Source of the DNA: Gnetum montanum | Lineage: Eukaryota > Streptophyta > Gnetopsida > Gnetales > Gnetaceae | Direction of reading: 5' to 3' | DNA: 64,000 nucleotides | Assembly: GCA_015680685.1 (NCBI GenBank) | Contig: MNCI01005623.1 | Coordinates: forward strand, 1,031,441-1,095,440 | Made by a program: the position numbers and the translations under genes | Part shown: positions 32,276 to 43,816 of the stretch, in pieces | How positions within the stretch are numbered: position 1 is the first letter of the stretch | Layout of the letters: each line of letters opens with the position of its first letter | The notes under the pieces: generated by a model | What the model saw: the letters and a program-made list of their open reading frames with translations, nothing else | Database searches by the model: none | Told to the model about the DNA's origin: nothing

Positions 32276-34589
32276 TAACTAAAAATTCATCCTTAGTTAA
32301 ATAAAATTGATACAAAATTGTGAATATGACTCAACTGATTAACGAACTTGGGTATCAAATCATATTATTTATTTAAGAGGCTTAAAAATGATAAAAGATT
32401 GAGTGGATATCAAAAAGATTACAAAATTATAGTTTTCAAAACATTTTCCAACAATAGGTCTTATGTTATTCTAAGTGATGGTGAGTCCTCCTACTATGGT
32501 AGATTAGCAGCTTAATCCTCCATGTAGAAATGGCTGAGGCTTATGTGGAACTTCTTGGCATCTATCCATGCATCATCAATGGTCCAAGCTAGATTAGCTA
32601 GCTTGGTAGTTGTCACACCCTAAAACCTAACTTAGAAATATCCACAAATATTACTACTAAGGATATATGACATTGTAATTCTTATAACTTAAGAAAAGAA
32701 TTGATCATAAGTATTATAAAAATTAAATACTAACTTTATAATATAAATAGAAAATTCACATTGGTGTTCCATAAATAAATTTCATAAATCATAAATCAAG
32801 TCTTATAAATCATAATCTCATAAGAAGATAATAATATCATCTATCATTATATTAATCTAAAAACATCATGCCCATTAATACATGAATCTCCAATTGAAGA
32901 TAAAAGGAAGAAACTCCATTGATCATGCTTCCCATAATCATCAAGTGTATAGCTCTTACTACCTAAACCTACATGCAAACATGTAGGAAGGATTAAAAAC
33001 CTTCTAGTAGACCCAACCATCTAAGTGCACATGGAATAAGTAATATGATTAGGTTACATAATGTCCATAAAATTACTATCATAAGATCCATGAGATTAGA
33101 ATCCATAATCAATAATAAAAACCATGATGTTACATAGAATACCAAGAAAAAAAATTAATTAAGATTTCCCTAAAAATTAACCATCATTAAGGACTAGTTA
33201 GCTCGAAAATATCTCACCTATCTTGGATGCTATCAAAAATCCTTCTCAAGACATTCTTGATCAAGCCTCATCTAAACTTTGATGAGTTAACTCTAGATAT
33301 AATCCTTATGATTTACCTAGCCCTATCATTATGAATTATGAAGTTAAAGAATCCACCTTATGAACAATCACAGGCATTGTTGGCAAATCAATCCTTTCAT
33401 AAGGCTTATCCATTATTACATCCTAGGCATAATCATAGATAGCATGGATCAAGTATGATAGCCAACCCTATCTTCCATAATGCCTACTCATTGATACATA
33501 GACCAAGCAACCTAGGATAAAATCATAGGCAATAGGGATCAAGTATTAGAGGCCAATCTAGACTCTCAACAATGGCTACCCACTGATCCTAGTAATTCAT
33601 ATACAAGTGGTCAAAGTGCTAAAAATGGTAATAATTGAATACCAAAGATCATGAATGATTTGAATGGTTAAAAAATAACATATTATGATCAAAATCCAAG
33701 GACGATGAGTGGACCATAACTCATGTTCTAATATGGAAGATAAACCATGATTCATGGTCAGGTTATGACTGAAGCCATTATGTTATCATGAATCATGTTA
33801 CTCTTCACTAAGAAAATTCACCTAATCATGATTCATGGTTAGATCATGGTCTATAACAAGAACTCACTATGAGTTATAGTGTATGCCACACCTCAAGAAA
33901 TATGCATCTTGGTTTGGGTTTTGGGTTCCTATGAAATCACTAGCTATGGTTCAATTATGATTAAGAACCAAAACCTCATCATGACTTGTTGTTTAATTAT
34001 GATCAAGAATCACAACTCATCATGAACCATGATCACCACTAGTACCTTCACCACAATTCATCATAAACATACCATGAGATGTGATGGTAAAAATCACTAT
34101 TGGAGACATGCCCAAAGATACTCAAAAGTGGGAATTAATGCAAAACTAAAATAAGAGACATAGATCAAGCATGAAAATTATTACAATAACATGAAGTACA
34201 TGGAATATATCATTATAAGAAATTACATAAGCACAAAATATAATTGACATGGTAGAATACATCAGAGGCATAACAAGATGTTAAAGCTTAGAATTGATTA
34301 CTCTACCTTTGTAAGTTTGGAAGATGTATAACACATAAGATAGAATTTGTTGAAACACCAATACAATATTTGAAACACAATCAAATTTGCATGTTGTAAC
34401 TTTTGTAAACCCATCCCATAAAACTTGAGGCAAAACTTCATTATAAATGTGAAGGTTATAATCCATGATGGGAAATCTCACATGTTTTATACTTTTGGGG
34501 GCTAAAAAATGCCTCATGTGTGATCAAAGCCTCATTCCCCAAGTGAAAAGAGTCATCTAGTATCTATATTTGGGCTTTGGGGGTCAAAA
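32276..34589. repeat. AT-rich repeat region, possible Tat-like long LTR
   Basis: No gene is seen. TGTCACACCC at 32611 could be an LTR start. From 33700 to 34080 ACCATGATTCATGGT-like palindromes recur. Near 34470-34594 blocks of the form TTTTGGGGG(C/T)CAAAA recur, and the same style continues across the Athila-like insertion at 44762. The sequence may be the 5' LTR of the Tat-like element whose gag starts near 51750, but no second LTR is in the window to confirm this. Confidence 0.35.
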
Positions 34590-34594
34590 GTACC
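34590..34594. repeat. Target site duplication GTACC (left)
   Basis: Identical to GTACC at 44757-44761 on the other side of the element. Five bases is the usual Ty3/gypsy duplication. Confidence 0.9.
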
Positions 34595-35543
34595 TGATGA
34601 GATGCGATATCGCGGCCATCGCGATATCGCGTTGTCCCCTGCGATATTGCGTACGCAATATCGCAGTCCGTCGCCAAATCTATAAATAAGAGGCGACACT
34701 CCCTTCATTTCTTATCCTAGGCTAGAAGTAGGGAAACTCTAGCAGTTTGATCACTCTAGAGATAGAATATTTTCCATGTGCCCACAGTAGGAGTCCCCAA
34801 GTGAAAGGATCTTTATTCGAGCAGCTTTGTACCTGAATGCAAGTTGTGTACGGCAATAAAGATGAGCTTTGTGGATAAACCTTGCAGTACATGGAATAGG
34901 TTTATTATTTGTTATTTCCTACTTGTTATTTATTACCTACATTAGCGCGGCATGAGTACGACTTGGTTACGAGCATTGACGAATGTGTACGGCTAACCAA
35001 GGAATCGGCTACTCATCGCGATTAGATTCTCTCACCCTCAACTCCTAGAAGGCGGGATGAGTACGACTTGATTACAAGAATCTACGGATGTGTACGACTA
35101 GTCAAGGAATTGGCTGCTCATCACGCTTAGGCTAGTTAGGTGCCTCAGTACGACTACTTCGAGCACGTGTGTTACGTGTGGTGATCCCAGTAATGATTAG
35201 CGTTTGGTAGCCACAGTTGCATAGTTTAGGGTGTGTACGGTAAGTGGGAATAGATGCTGAAGCTAGTTAATTTAGACTTAGGTCGTTAGTTAGAGTTAGC
35301 TAGTTTCTCAACCCTTCACCCTTTAGCATAGGAGAAAAACCATAAAAGACCATAAAAATCATATACCTCGGACTTACTTAACCATACACCGTGACAACAA
35401 CAAGTAAGTCTAGGAAGACAACGAATGATTAACCCCAAGTGTTCCATGGGGCATTTAGGCATTTAGTCTGCAGTGTTTAACTGGATTGTGCGTGCTACGC
35501 TCATTTCGTATGGTTGAGTGTAGGGGTACCTCGCCACTCATCA
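34595..35543 (+). repeat. 5' LTR of the Athila-like element
   Basis: Begins TGATGAG and ends CTCATCA. Contains a palindromic GCGATATCGC array (34603-34665), TATAAATA at 34681-34688, and a U5 part with ACGACTTG motifs. It is shorter than the 3' LTR in the palindrome array. Confidence 0.92.
34603..34688 (+). promoter_or_regulatory. LTR promoter: GATATCGC palindromes and TATA box
   Basis: Four GCGATATCGC-type palindromes precede TATAAATA by about 15 to 80 bases. The same arrangement stands at 43825-43972 and, in weaker form, in three other LTRs of the window. The palindromes may bind a regulatory protein or be methylation targets; the sequence alone cannot tell. Confidence 0.6.
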
Positions 35544-35565
35544 TTAGCGCCATTATCGGGGACTA
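35544..35565 (+). other. Primer-binding site, tRNA-Asp type
   Basis: TTAGCGCCATTATCGGGGAC follows the LTR directly and is a close, slightly changed match to the tRNA-Asp complement used by Athila elements. Confidence 0.7.
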
Positions 35566-35683
35566 AGTGTTTGTGCGTTGAATAGAACATAAGGGATATC
35601 ACTCACATCGTTGTGAGCCTTAATGAACCTTTGGGTTAATCAAGAAAAAATTATATAACGGTGAAATTAGCACACCAATAAAA

Positions 35684-37638
35684 ATGCCTTCTTCTCATAA
35701 GAGAAAATCACCACCTAAGGGCCACACACGAGACAGTCGGCAACATAAAGAACATAACCCAAATCAGCCAAGTCCTAAATAATACAAGATAGTTTATACT
35801 CATCCCGATGAGTATATTCCAGACTTAACTTTTATCCTCCATCAAGATGAACAGCTGCGATGGAGAGATTTGCAAGGTAACATTGTGTTACCCTCAGATT
35901 GATCAGTCTCTCGCATGCTTTTCCATGCCTTGGCACGGATTGGCATGCAAGAACTTTTTGCTGAATACATTGCGGAAGACTATGATATGAGGGATTATTA
36001 TCCCACAGATGCCCAACGTATGAGAGACCTAAGGCAGGAGAGCCAACATGCACTGCTGAAGGGCAAGGTCCCACACGTCCTTAGCAAAAAAGAAGATGAG
36101 GAATCCCTTATCACGGGTTCATTAGCAAATGATGTTCCCCCTCCTAACAATGATGAGGAGGTTGGGTATCAGAACCTACGATCAACGATACATAACATTG
36201 GTTCTGATGCTCGTGAACAACAACTGTTCACAGAGGGAACAACCACTCATGCTAAGGATGGGCACTTAGATCATCACCACAATCGGGGCCGTAGCAGCCG
36301 AAGAGAAGGAAAGAAACATCATCATAGCGATGATTCCCCTTCTTCTTCCCCTTCTTCACATCACTCGCCCTCTCCTTCCACATCTAGGCGTAGCCACCAT
36401 GAACATAAAGGTGAGGATAAAATTAAAAAGGACGAAAGACCTCGACAGGAAGGTCGAGAGATAGGACGAGGGCAAGGACGTAGGGAGAGTAGGGAACCAC
36501 GAAGACATCACAGGCGTTATGAAAGAGATGATCATGACGAGCCCCTACTCGTAACCCGAAGTATGCTTGACATAATGGAGGTAGTTAGGATTCCCACAAG
36601 GCACTTAAAGGATAGCCGGATCAAGCGATTAGACATGAACAATATCCCACGATTTGAAGGGGGATACAATGCTGATCTGCAAAATCATTTACAGGCATTC
36701 CATAATGCCTGCACCTTGCAGAATATAGAAAATGAGTGGTAGAAGCTTAAGTTGTTCCCAAGGAAATCACTAAAGAAGTAGAGAGTTGGTATCGGTCCTT
36801 AGAACCGAAAACCATCAGGAGGTGGAGTACGATGCTAGAACTGTTCAACGAAAAGTATCAAATATACTCCAGAGTGTCCAATTTGCATAAGCAGATCCAA
36901 GGCTGAAAGCAAGGTACACACGAACCCTTGGATGCTACCATGGCCCACTACTACACATTGTTACATCGTTGCCCAGGCCATGGGTACACTCAACGGGATC
37001 AACTTCGCCACATCGTGGATGGGCTAAGGAATGAAACTAGAAGAACCCTTGGGACTTACGCCCAAGGAAGACTCTCATAACTTAGAGCTCATGAAGTACG
37101 TAGCTTGTTGGAGCAAGTAGCAAAAGAAGAGGATGAGCTATGCAAGAGGGAAAGTGCGGAAGAGTACAATCGTGATCCCTCCCTTCGAAAGAAGGGAGTG
37201 AAATTTTGTGATGAAGAGGATGAGTCACCAATCGAAGAGTTGGTCAATCGGAAAACTTTGCCGATCCAAAAATTAACAATCAAGGTATCGGCCAAAGTAG
37301 ACCAAATGTGGGATTCCTTAGACTCAAGAATTGAAACAGTATTGAAAATTGTAAAAGAGTCTAAGGTAGAACAAAGTAGTGACAAAGGTAAGAAAAAGTG
37401 GAGAGATTTAGGCCCTACACATAACAAGGGTAAGGGAAAAATCACTAACTCTGATGTGGTTGCAGATTTGGATTCAGACGATGACGGTGGATGTGAGATC
37501 TGCCATTATGACCATCCTAAGGGATGTTGCCCCATTATCTCACATCTACAGGAGTCTGGGATGTATGCGCTTAATCCAAGACTCAACCAATGGCAAACAC
37601 CCCATAGGTTACCTTATCCACAAGGTAACCCAAGGTAG
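35684..37638 (+). pseudogene. Athila-like gag
   Basis: Starts at ATG 35684 (MPSSHKRKSPPKG). After early stop codons an open part runs to 36742 with a long basic, serine- and histidine-rich stretch and the start of the capsid domain (RFEGGYNADLQNHLQAFHNA). The frame shifts by one near 36758 and continues as VESWYRSL, LFNEKYQIY and CPGHGYTQRDQL. A zinc knuckle CEICHYDHPKGCC lies at 37492-37530. Gag packages element RNA in virus-like particles. Confidence 0.85.
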
Positions 37639-38229
37639 TTCCACCAACCACTAATGTATTATCCAAGTGGAACTCCTCCACAGCCCATCGGACAGCATCA
37701 GCAGTGGCAATACTCACAGTCATGGGGGATGCCATCGTCGAAACATCAGTACCCTTACCATTAGCCTAATCCTTATGGTTATTATGGGTAGCAACCAATT
37801 TCCCCTAGTGACTCTATGGGTCACATAAACCCTCCATGTTACTACCAAGTTTAGGAGTATTTTAGGACTCCTTCTCCTTCGGGAAACGCTCCATACCTAC
37901 ACTATCCTCCAATTCCATCTACATCTCTTGTGCCAGTAGCTCCACCACCAATCGCTCCAACAAAGCCTAAAGTAAATGCCATTCAACCATGAAAACCCAA
38001 CACTGTAAGGGCTCCCAATCCTCCAATATCATTTGGTTCTAACAATCATACACCAAAAAGACCCTTCCTTAGGATCAACAATCCAACTAAGCCTTCGCCC
38101 TCACAAGTGGTTGAGCATCCTAACACCCCCATACCAAATAAGGTTTCCGGAAACCCTTAGACAGAGAAATCGCATCCAATGCATACAGTTATGTTAACAC
38201 ATACAGTAATCGACTAGATCAAGGTTGGC

Positions 38230-38640
38230 CATCTTCCAAAGAAATTATCGGATCCGAGAGTTTCCCTAGTTTATCTCCAAGTCGCTGGGAATGAACCCCA
38301 TAAGGCTCTCCTTGACTCTGGTTCCAGGGTCAACTTAATCTCACAAGAACTGTATAAAACCTGGAACCTACCTCCACTCAAGAATAGCAATGTTCGCCTA
38401 GAGCTGGCTGACTAATCCATCACTATTCCTTTGGGACAGGTTGAGGACATTGTTACCACTGTCAGTGGATGGTCATATCCAGCTGATTTCCTAGTAATCT
38501 AGATAAACAATGACAAAGGAGATTTCCCAATTATAATGGGAAGGGCATGGCTAAATACAATCGATGCACGCCTAGGAATCTGCAACCTTTCCCTAGAAAT
38601 ATCCAAGACAAATACTTTTGGAAAAATTGAGAGGAAGAGA
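38230..38640 (+). pseudogene. Athila-like protease
   Basis: In the pol frame, HKALLDSGSRVNLIS carries the active-site DSG (38314-38322) and later DFPIIMGRAWLNTIDARLG corresponds to the protease C-terminal part. Two stop codons lie between. The enzyme would process the gag-pol polyprotein. Confidence 0.8.
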
Positions 38641-39819
38641 GTTCCATGCATCACATATAGTAACATAGGGTGTCATTGCGTGCAGAAATCGTGGGTGATG
38701 CGAAGTTTAACATTGCTTGCATGCAATCGGTGTGCACAGGATGTTGACATCCAAAGGTGCCTATACGCGACAGCCACACAACAAGAAAACACCCAATGGC
38801 TGATGGTTGATAAAGAGAGAAACTCGACAACCTACATGGAACTAGCTGAGGGAATAACTAGTGCTTACATTGAAACCACAGACATACTAGAGCAAGTCCG
38901 TTGCCAACTTCCAGCCCTTAACTCCAAAAACATCAATTGGGGAAAGTTGGAGATTCCTGAGGAGTTTAAACCAGAGCCCCTCGATTTAAAACCATCACCC
39001 ACCGGTATGGAATACGTGACCCTTAAAAACAGAAAATCGGTGATCATTAATGCAAAGCTCGCACCTAAGCAAAAAGAAAGTTTGCTGAAGGTAATAAACA
39101 AGTGGTCAACAGCCTTTTCCTGGTCATACCCCAAACTAACTGGAATAGATCCTAGGATATGCCAGCATAGGATTTACACAGACCCCTCTATGAAGCCTTG
39201 CAAACAACCCTAAAGGTGATTGAACCCAAAGCTAAAACAAATAGTGAAAGAGAAGCTAGAACAGCTTCTTAAGGCGGGGTTCATTTACCCTATTGCTGAT
39301 AGCGAATGGGTTAGTCCTCTCATCATCATACCGAAAAAAGGAGGTAAATGGAGGGTATGTATAGATTTTAGGCTATTAAATATGGCAACATTCAAGGATC
39401 ACTTCCCATTGCCATTTGTTGACCAAGTCTTAGACACTATAGCAGGGCATCGCTATTACAGTTTTCTGGATGGATATAGTGGGTACAACCAGATATGAAT
39501 TGCGCCAGAAGACCAAGCCAAGACAACGTTCACCAGTCCTTGGGGAATGTTTGCATACAAACAAATGCCCTTTGGCTTATGTAATGCACCTTCCACGTTC
39601 CAATGATTAGTTCGAAGCATCTTTCAACAGCAAATAGGNGCCACGTTCCAATGATTAGTTCGAAGCATCTTTCAACAGCAAATAGGTAACGGAGTAAAAG
39701 TCTTCATGGATGACTTCTTCACTTATGGGACGAGCTTTGATCAAGCCCTCGACCGGTTAGAGCAAGTGCTGAAATAATGTGTTGAAACCAACCTTAAGCT
39801 CAACTGGCAAAAGAGTCAT
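38641..39819 (+). pseudogene. Athila-like reverse transcriptase
   Basis: After a linker with PEPLDLKPSPTGMEYV, RT blocks appear: AGFIYPIADSEWVSPLIIIP (39280-39340), KWRVCIDFRLLN, YSFLDGYSGYNQI (39460-39498), MPFGLCNAP and VFMDDFF with an intact FMDD at 39703-39714. Stop codons include TGA directly after STFQ, where Arg is expected. A 48-base duplication around the N at 39639 lies inside the domain. Confidence 0.88.
39593..39686. repeat. 48-base duplication around an N
   Basis: CCACGTTCCAATGATTAG and the following bases (39593-39638) are repeated exactly at 39641-39686 with N and one base between. As at 23544 this looks like two overlapping contig ends left unmerged. The offset of 48 keeps the frame. 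Confidence 0.85.
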
Positions 39820-39989
39820 TTAATGGTTCAAGAGGGCGTCATACTGGGGCACAAAATTTCACAATCAGGAATTGAGGTGGACCTAGAAAAAATTAAAGTC
39901 ATCCAAGGAATTACCCAACAACCAGAGACCGTTAAATACATTAGGTCATTCCTTGGACACACTGGCTACTACATGAGGTTTATTACAAA

Positions 39990-40510
39990 CTTCTCCAAAG
40001 TTGCCAAACCATTGGTAGAATTAACAAAAAAAGATGCACCATTTGAATGGACCAAGGAATGTGAACGAGCATTCCAAACCTTCAAATAAAGGCTTGTGGA
40101 AAATCCCATTCTACAAGCTCTTAACTGGTCCAGGCCGTTCCATATCATGACCGATGCATCTAACTACGCCTTAGGAGCTATAATGACACAACTGGATGAA
40201 CAAAAGCAACCCTATTACATCCACTGTGCCAGTAAAAGTATCATCGGTGCACAACTTAACTACATGACTACAGAAAAGGAATTGGCTGTAGTGTTTGCAC
40301 TGGATAAACTTAGGCACTATGTATTGGGTTACAAGGTATACATCCATACAGACCATAGTGCAATTAGGTTCCTTATGAACAAGCCAATGGTTAGCCCACG
40401 TATTATACGTTGGTTGTTGATTCTTTAAGAGTTCGACTTAACCATAGTAGATCGCAAAGACATTGAGAATGTAGTCACTGATCACCTATCTCGGTTGCGG
40501 TGGGACAACA
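39990..40510 (+). pseudogene. Athila-like RNase H domain
   Basis: PFHIMTDASNYALGAIMTQL (from about 40135) has the first catalytic Asp, TTEKELAVVFALDKLRHYVL the Glu, and YIHTDHSAIRFLM the second Asp. EFDLTIVDRKDIENVVTDHL closes the domain. TAA replaces a Gln in LIL-EFDL near 40426. Confidence 0.85.
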
Positions 40511-40769
40511 AAAAGGATGAATACGCTGTATCTGACCATTTTCCTGATGAAATCCTCTTTGCTGGTGTAGTAAATAATCAATCCATAGAAATAAATTAGT
40601 ATAGTAGCATTCTTACCTATCTCACTTCCCAAAAAATACCACAGGAATTGGACTTTAGGAAGAAACAACAGTTTCTTCACAAAACCAAGTACTTCATGGA
40701 AATCAAGGGACAACTTTATAAAGTTTTCCCTGATGGCTTGGTTTGATGGTGTGTACCCGATCAAGATCA

Positions 40770-41640
40770 ATTAAAAGTTCTCCAGGATGCTCATGAGGGC
40801 CCCTGTGGGGGTCATTATGCTGGGAGATGAACGACTACTAAGGTTCTGCTTGCAGGATATTATTGGCCGACATTATTTCGGGATGTCCATCATTTTGCCT
40901 AATCCTGTGAATGTTGCCAACAAGATGGGGGAATGACTGCTAGAATGGAGGATCCACAACAATGGATTTAGCCTTTAGAACCCTTCGATATCTAGGGAAT
41001 AGATTTTATGGGATCGATTACACCAATGTCCAACAAAAAAGCATATATAATCGTTGCTATCGATTACTTAACCAAATGGGCTGAAGCAGCCATTGTAATA
41101 GACTGCACATCATCTACAGTTGCACGATTTGTACAACAAAAAATCGTTAACAGGTTTGGTATGCCACATGTGCTCATTTCTAATAATGGAACACACTTTA
41201 CGGGTGCAACCTTTCGGAAACTGATGCAACGCTTAGGGGTTGAGCATAAACTGACCACACCTTATCATCCCCAAGCTAATGGGCAAGCCGAGGTTACTAA
41301 TAGGGAGATTACAAGAATATCAACACAAAAAATTAGCAAATTTAGGAGAGACTAGAGCACAAAACTGAATGATGCTCTTTGGGCATATTGTTCCACTTGC
41401 AAGCTCCCTACAGGCTATTCTCCCTATGAGCTAGTGTATGGGAAACTTCCAAAACTCCCCATACAGAATGAGCTCCGTACACTATCCATGACTTGTGAAC
41501 TTCACTTGGATCTCGACCTAGCACAAAAACAACGATTAGCAACTTTGAATATGTTAGATGAGAATCGATTGGTTGCACTATTGTCAAATGAGTTGCACAA
41601 GGCACACAGTAAACAACGTCATGACTTAAGGATCTGAAGG
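40770..41640 (+). pseudogene. Athila-like integrase
   Basis: A zinc HHCC domain spans 40792-40917 (HEGPCGGH, later CECC). The catalytic core has the first Asp in GIDFMG, ISNNGTHFTG where the second catalytic Asp is Asn (AAT at 41182-41184), and the Glu in NGQAEVTNRE. Stop codons replace Trp in QWI-PLEP and FDI-GIDF. No chromodomain follows. Confidence 0.88.
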
Positions 41641-43805
41641 TTTAGGTATCAACCCAGAGATAAGGTCCTTTACTGGAACCCCACGCATGTAACCCAACGT
41701 ACAAAGTTTCAAACCTTGTGGGAAGGACCTTATACTATTCATACTACCTTCCCCTCTGGAGCCATGATGATATATAAGCCTGACAGCCCGGATAGAAGGT
41801 TATTGGTTAATGTACAACAAACAAAACCTTTCTATGAATTCGCAATAGCCAATGCAAGTTCCACCTCCACTAGCGGGCAACCTCGCTCATTATTTTGGAT
41901 CTCTCCCTTTCCACTCAGTCATGAGGGAGATGGCCACTTATGCTAATCATATGGGGCCCTCAGTTCTTTTAAGTTTTTGTTTTACAATGTTTTTGTTTTA
42001 CAACATTTTGGTTTTACACGTTTTTGTTTTACAAATTTCTTTAACTTTTCTAGTTTTTGTTTTACAACATCATTATGCTTTTCCCATTTTGTGTGTGTGT
42101 GTGTGTGTGTTCCACCCTGTAAGTTTGTCCCCCCCCCAGCATTCTTCATGATGGTATGAACTGTTTTCATATTGATTGCTAATGTTGGGTTTTTACCTTT
42201 AAGTCACAATGTTGATACTAAGGTATGTTTCTTTTGATATAGCAGGCAATGAGATCACTTCATCCAGCCGTCCACCAATTTCTATGGTTTCTCTCAGCTT
42301 GGAAATGTACAGTCCCTTTCTAATAAGAACTTTAACGAATCGGTGACTGGGGATTTCTCAAACTAAGGAAGGCCTCATGGATTGAAAAGGGTGTGACTTC
42401 AAAGGAACTTGATGCTTTTGTGTTGGTCATTCTCTTGGGTACTTGAATGTTTCTTCTTGAGTTTTCTTGTCGTTCTGATGTAAGTCTTTGCATGGTGTGG
42501 TTCTCATGCATAAAAACACAAAACACAAAAAAAAGAGAGAAAAAGTGAGAATTCAAAGCACACCCCTTAGACAAAATAAACTTGGGCTACAAGCACTAGT
42601 TATGGAACCAAAAGTGTTCCCTCTAACTAAGGCCCTTCGCTTCCCATTCTCTCCTTTGTTTCGTCGGAATGGTGGTGGCTCTTGGAGGATGCATTCTTGT
42701 TACTTCAAGAGGATGGTTTGGCCGAATGCATTGATGCGAAGTCACTGGATGTGGTTGGTTTGAGGTCGGATTTGGAATGCGAATTGCTAAGTCACGTTAA
42801 TCATACAACACACAAGGGGATGTACACCTTCTTCTTCTTGGGATTCCATTCCATTCTCTTCTCTCCATCCTTCTCTCCATCATTCACCTCATTACTGGTT
42901 GTATCATTAGTGTATATATTTTGGTTAATGCATTGTTTTCTTTTTGGTAAATTCTTGCGGTTAAGACTTTAACTCTTGTTCCAAATGACATTCCCAGGGC
43001 CTACGGACTCTTTGAACGTGGGTTTGTTAGGGCATTAAGGGCATAAGCCTACTTTGGGGAAGACCCACTGACATTCCTATTTGGAACCTTAGTTAATTTC
43101 TTTCCCTTAAAATTTTGCAATTAATTTTATTTTGTTCATTTCCATCTTGTCATCCATTTCATCGATGCCATAGTTGTCCCTTTTTATCTATCTTTCTTAC
43201 TCCTTTTCTTTTTCCATTCTAATGCTACTGGAGGTTCACAATTAGTCATGGGGGTATGGGGCCTAATTTTTTCGATTTTCTCCTAGCCCTGAAATTTTTA
43301 ATTTTCTTCCTAACCCCTACACCTTCGGTAGTCATCCTTAATATATTCTCAAATCCATATCAGCCATACCATAACCTAGCCAATGGACTTACACCGAAGC
43401 AAGGTATCAATTACATGATGATTCAATTACCCTTGCTAATATATGATTGTGCAGATGGCGGACATGCAACAACGGATTGGATCTGGAGCAAACACTTGGA
43501 ATGGAGTAGCATTGAAGAAGCTATGCAAGGAGCAAGATCGATGACGCGCTTACTGATGGACAACGAAGGCGCAATCTTGGTGTTGGCAGCAGCAACACTT
43601 CTTTCTCTCTCTCTCTTTCTCAGCTGCCAACTAAGACCTTATGTCATTGTAATAAGGTGTTCACCCTTGTTGTCATGAACACTAGTTTTGTCAAGTCTTG
43701 TAATAATGATCCATTCAGATGTCATCCCATTAGTTTCATTTCCCTCAATAATTCCATACCTACCTGATATTATTGTAAGGAACTCGAGGATGAGTTTTCA
43801 TTCAG
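41641..43805 (+). other. Athila-like pol end and 3' region
   Basis: The pol frame ends near 41946 after a segment with VLYWNPTHVTQ and LWEGPYTI. The following 1.9 kb has TTTTTGTTTTACAA repeats (41970-42075), a GT run (42092-42110), and a 140-codon open stretch (43256-43678) with one hydrophobic helix near its C-terminus. The latter stands where Athila elements may have an env-like gene, but it shows no env feature and could be chance. Confidence 0.55.
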
Positions 43806-43816
43806 TCATGGGGGTA
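43806..43816 (+). other. Polypurine tract
   Basis: TCATGGGGGTA directly before the 3' LTR primes plus-strand DNA. An almost identical AGTCATGGGGGTATG occurs at 43245-43259, 560 bases upstream. Confidence 0.75.

Noticed and set aside
31459-34594. Left partner LTR of the complete Athila-like element
   Set aside because: The LTR at 31459-32263 is on the opposite strand and far more diverged. The true pair is 34595-35543 and 43817-44756 with an identical target duplication.
36253-36480. Separate SR-type host protein (histidine-, serine- and arginine-rich stretch)
   Set aside because: It is in frame with gag on both sides and lies between the gag start and the capsid-like region, so it is a linker of the element.
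43256-43678. Env-like gene of the Athila-like element
   Set aside because: The position fits and one hydrophobic helix exists, but there is no signal peptide, no cleavage site and no fusion-like segment, and the rest shows no coding bias. Only mentioned as an open stretch.
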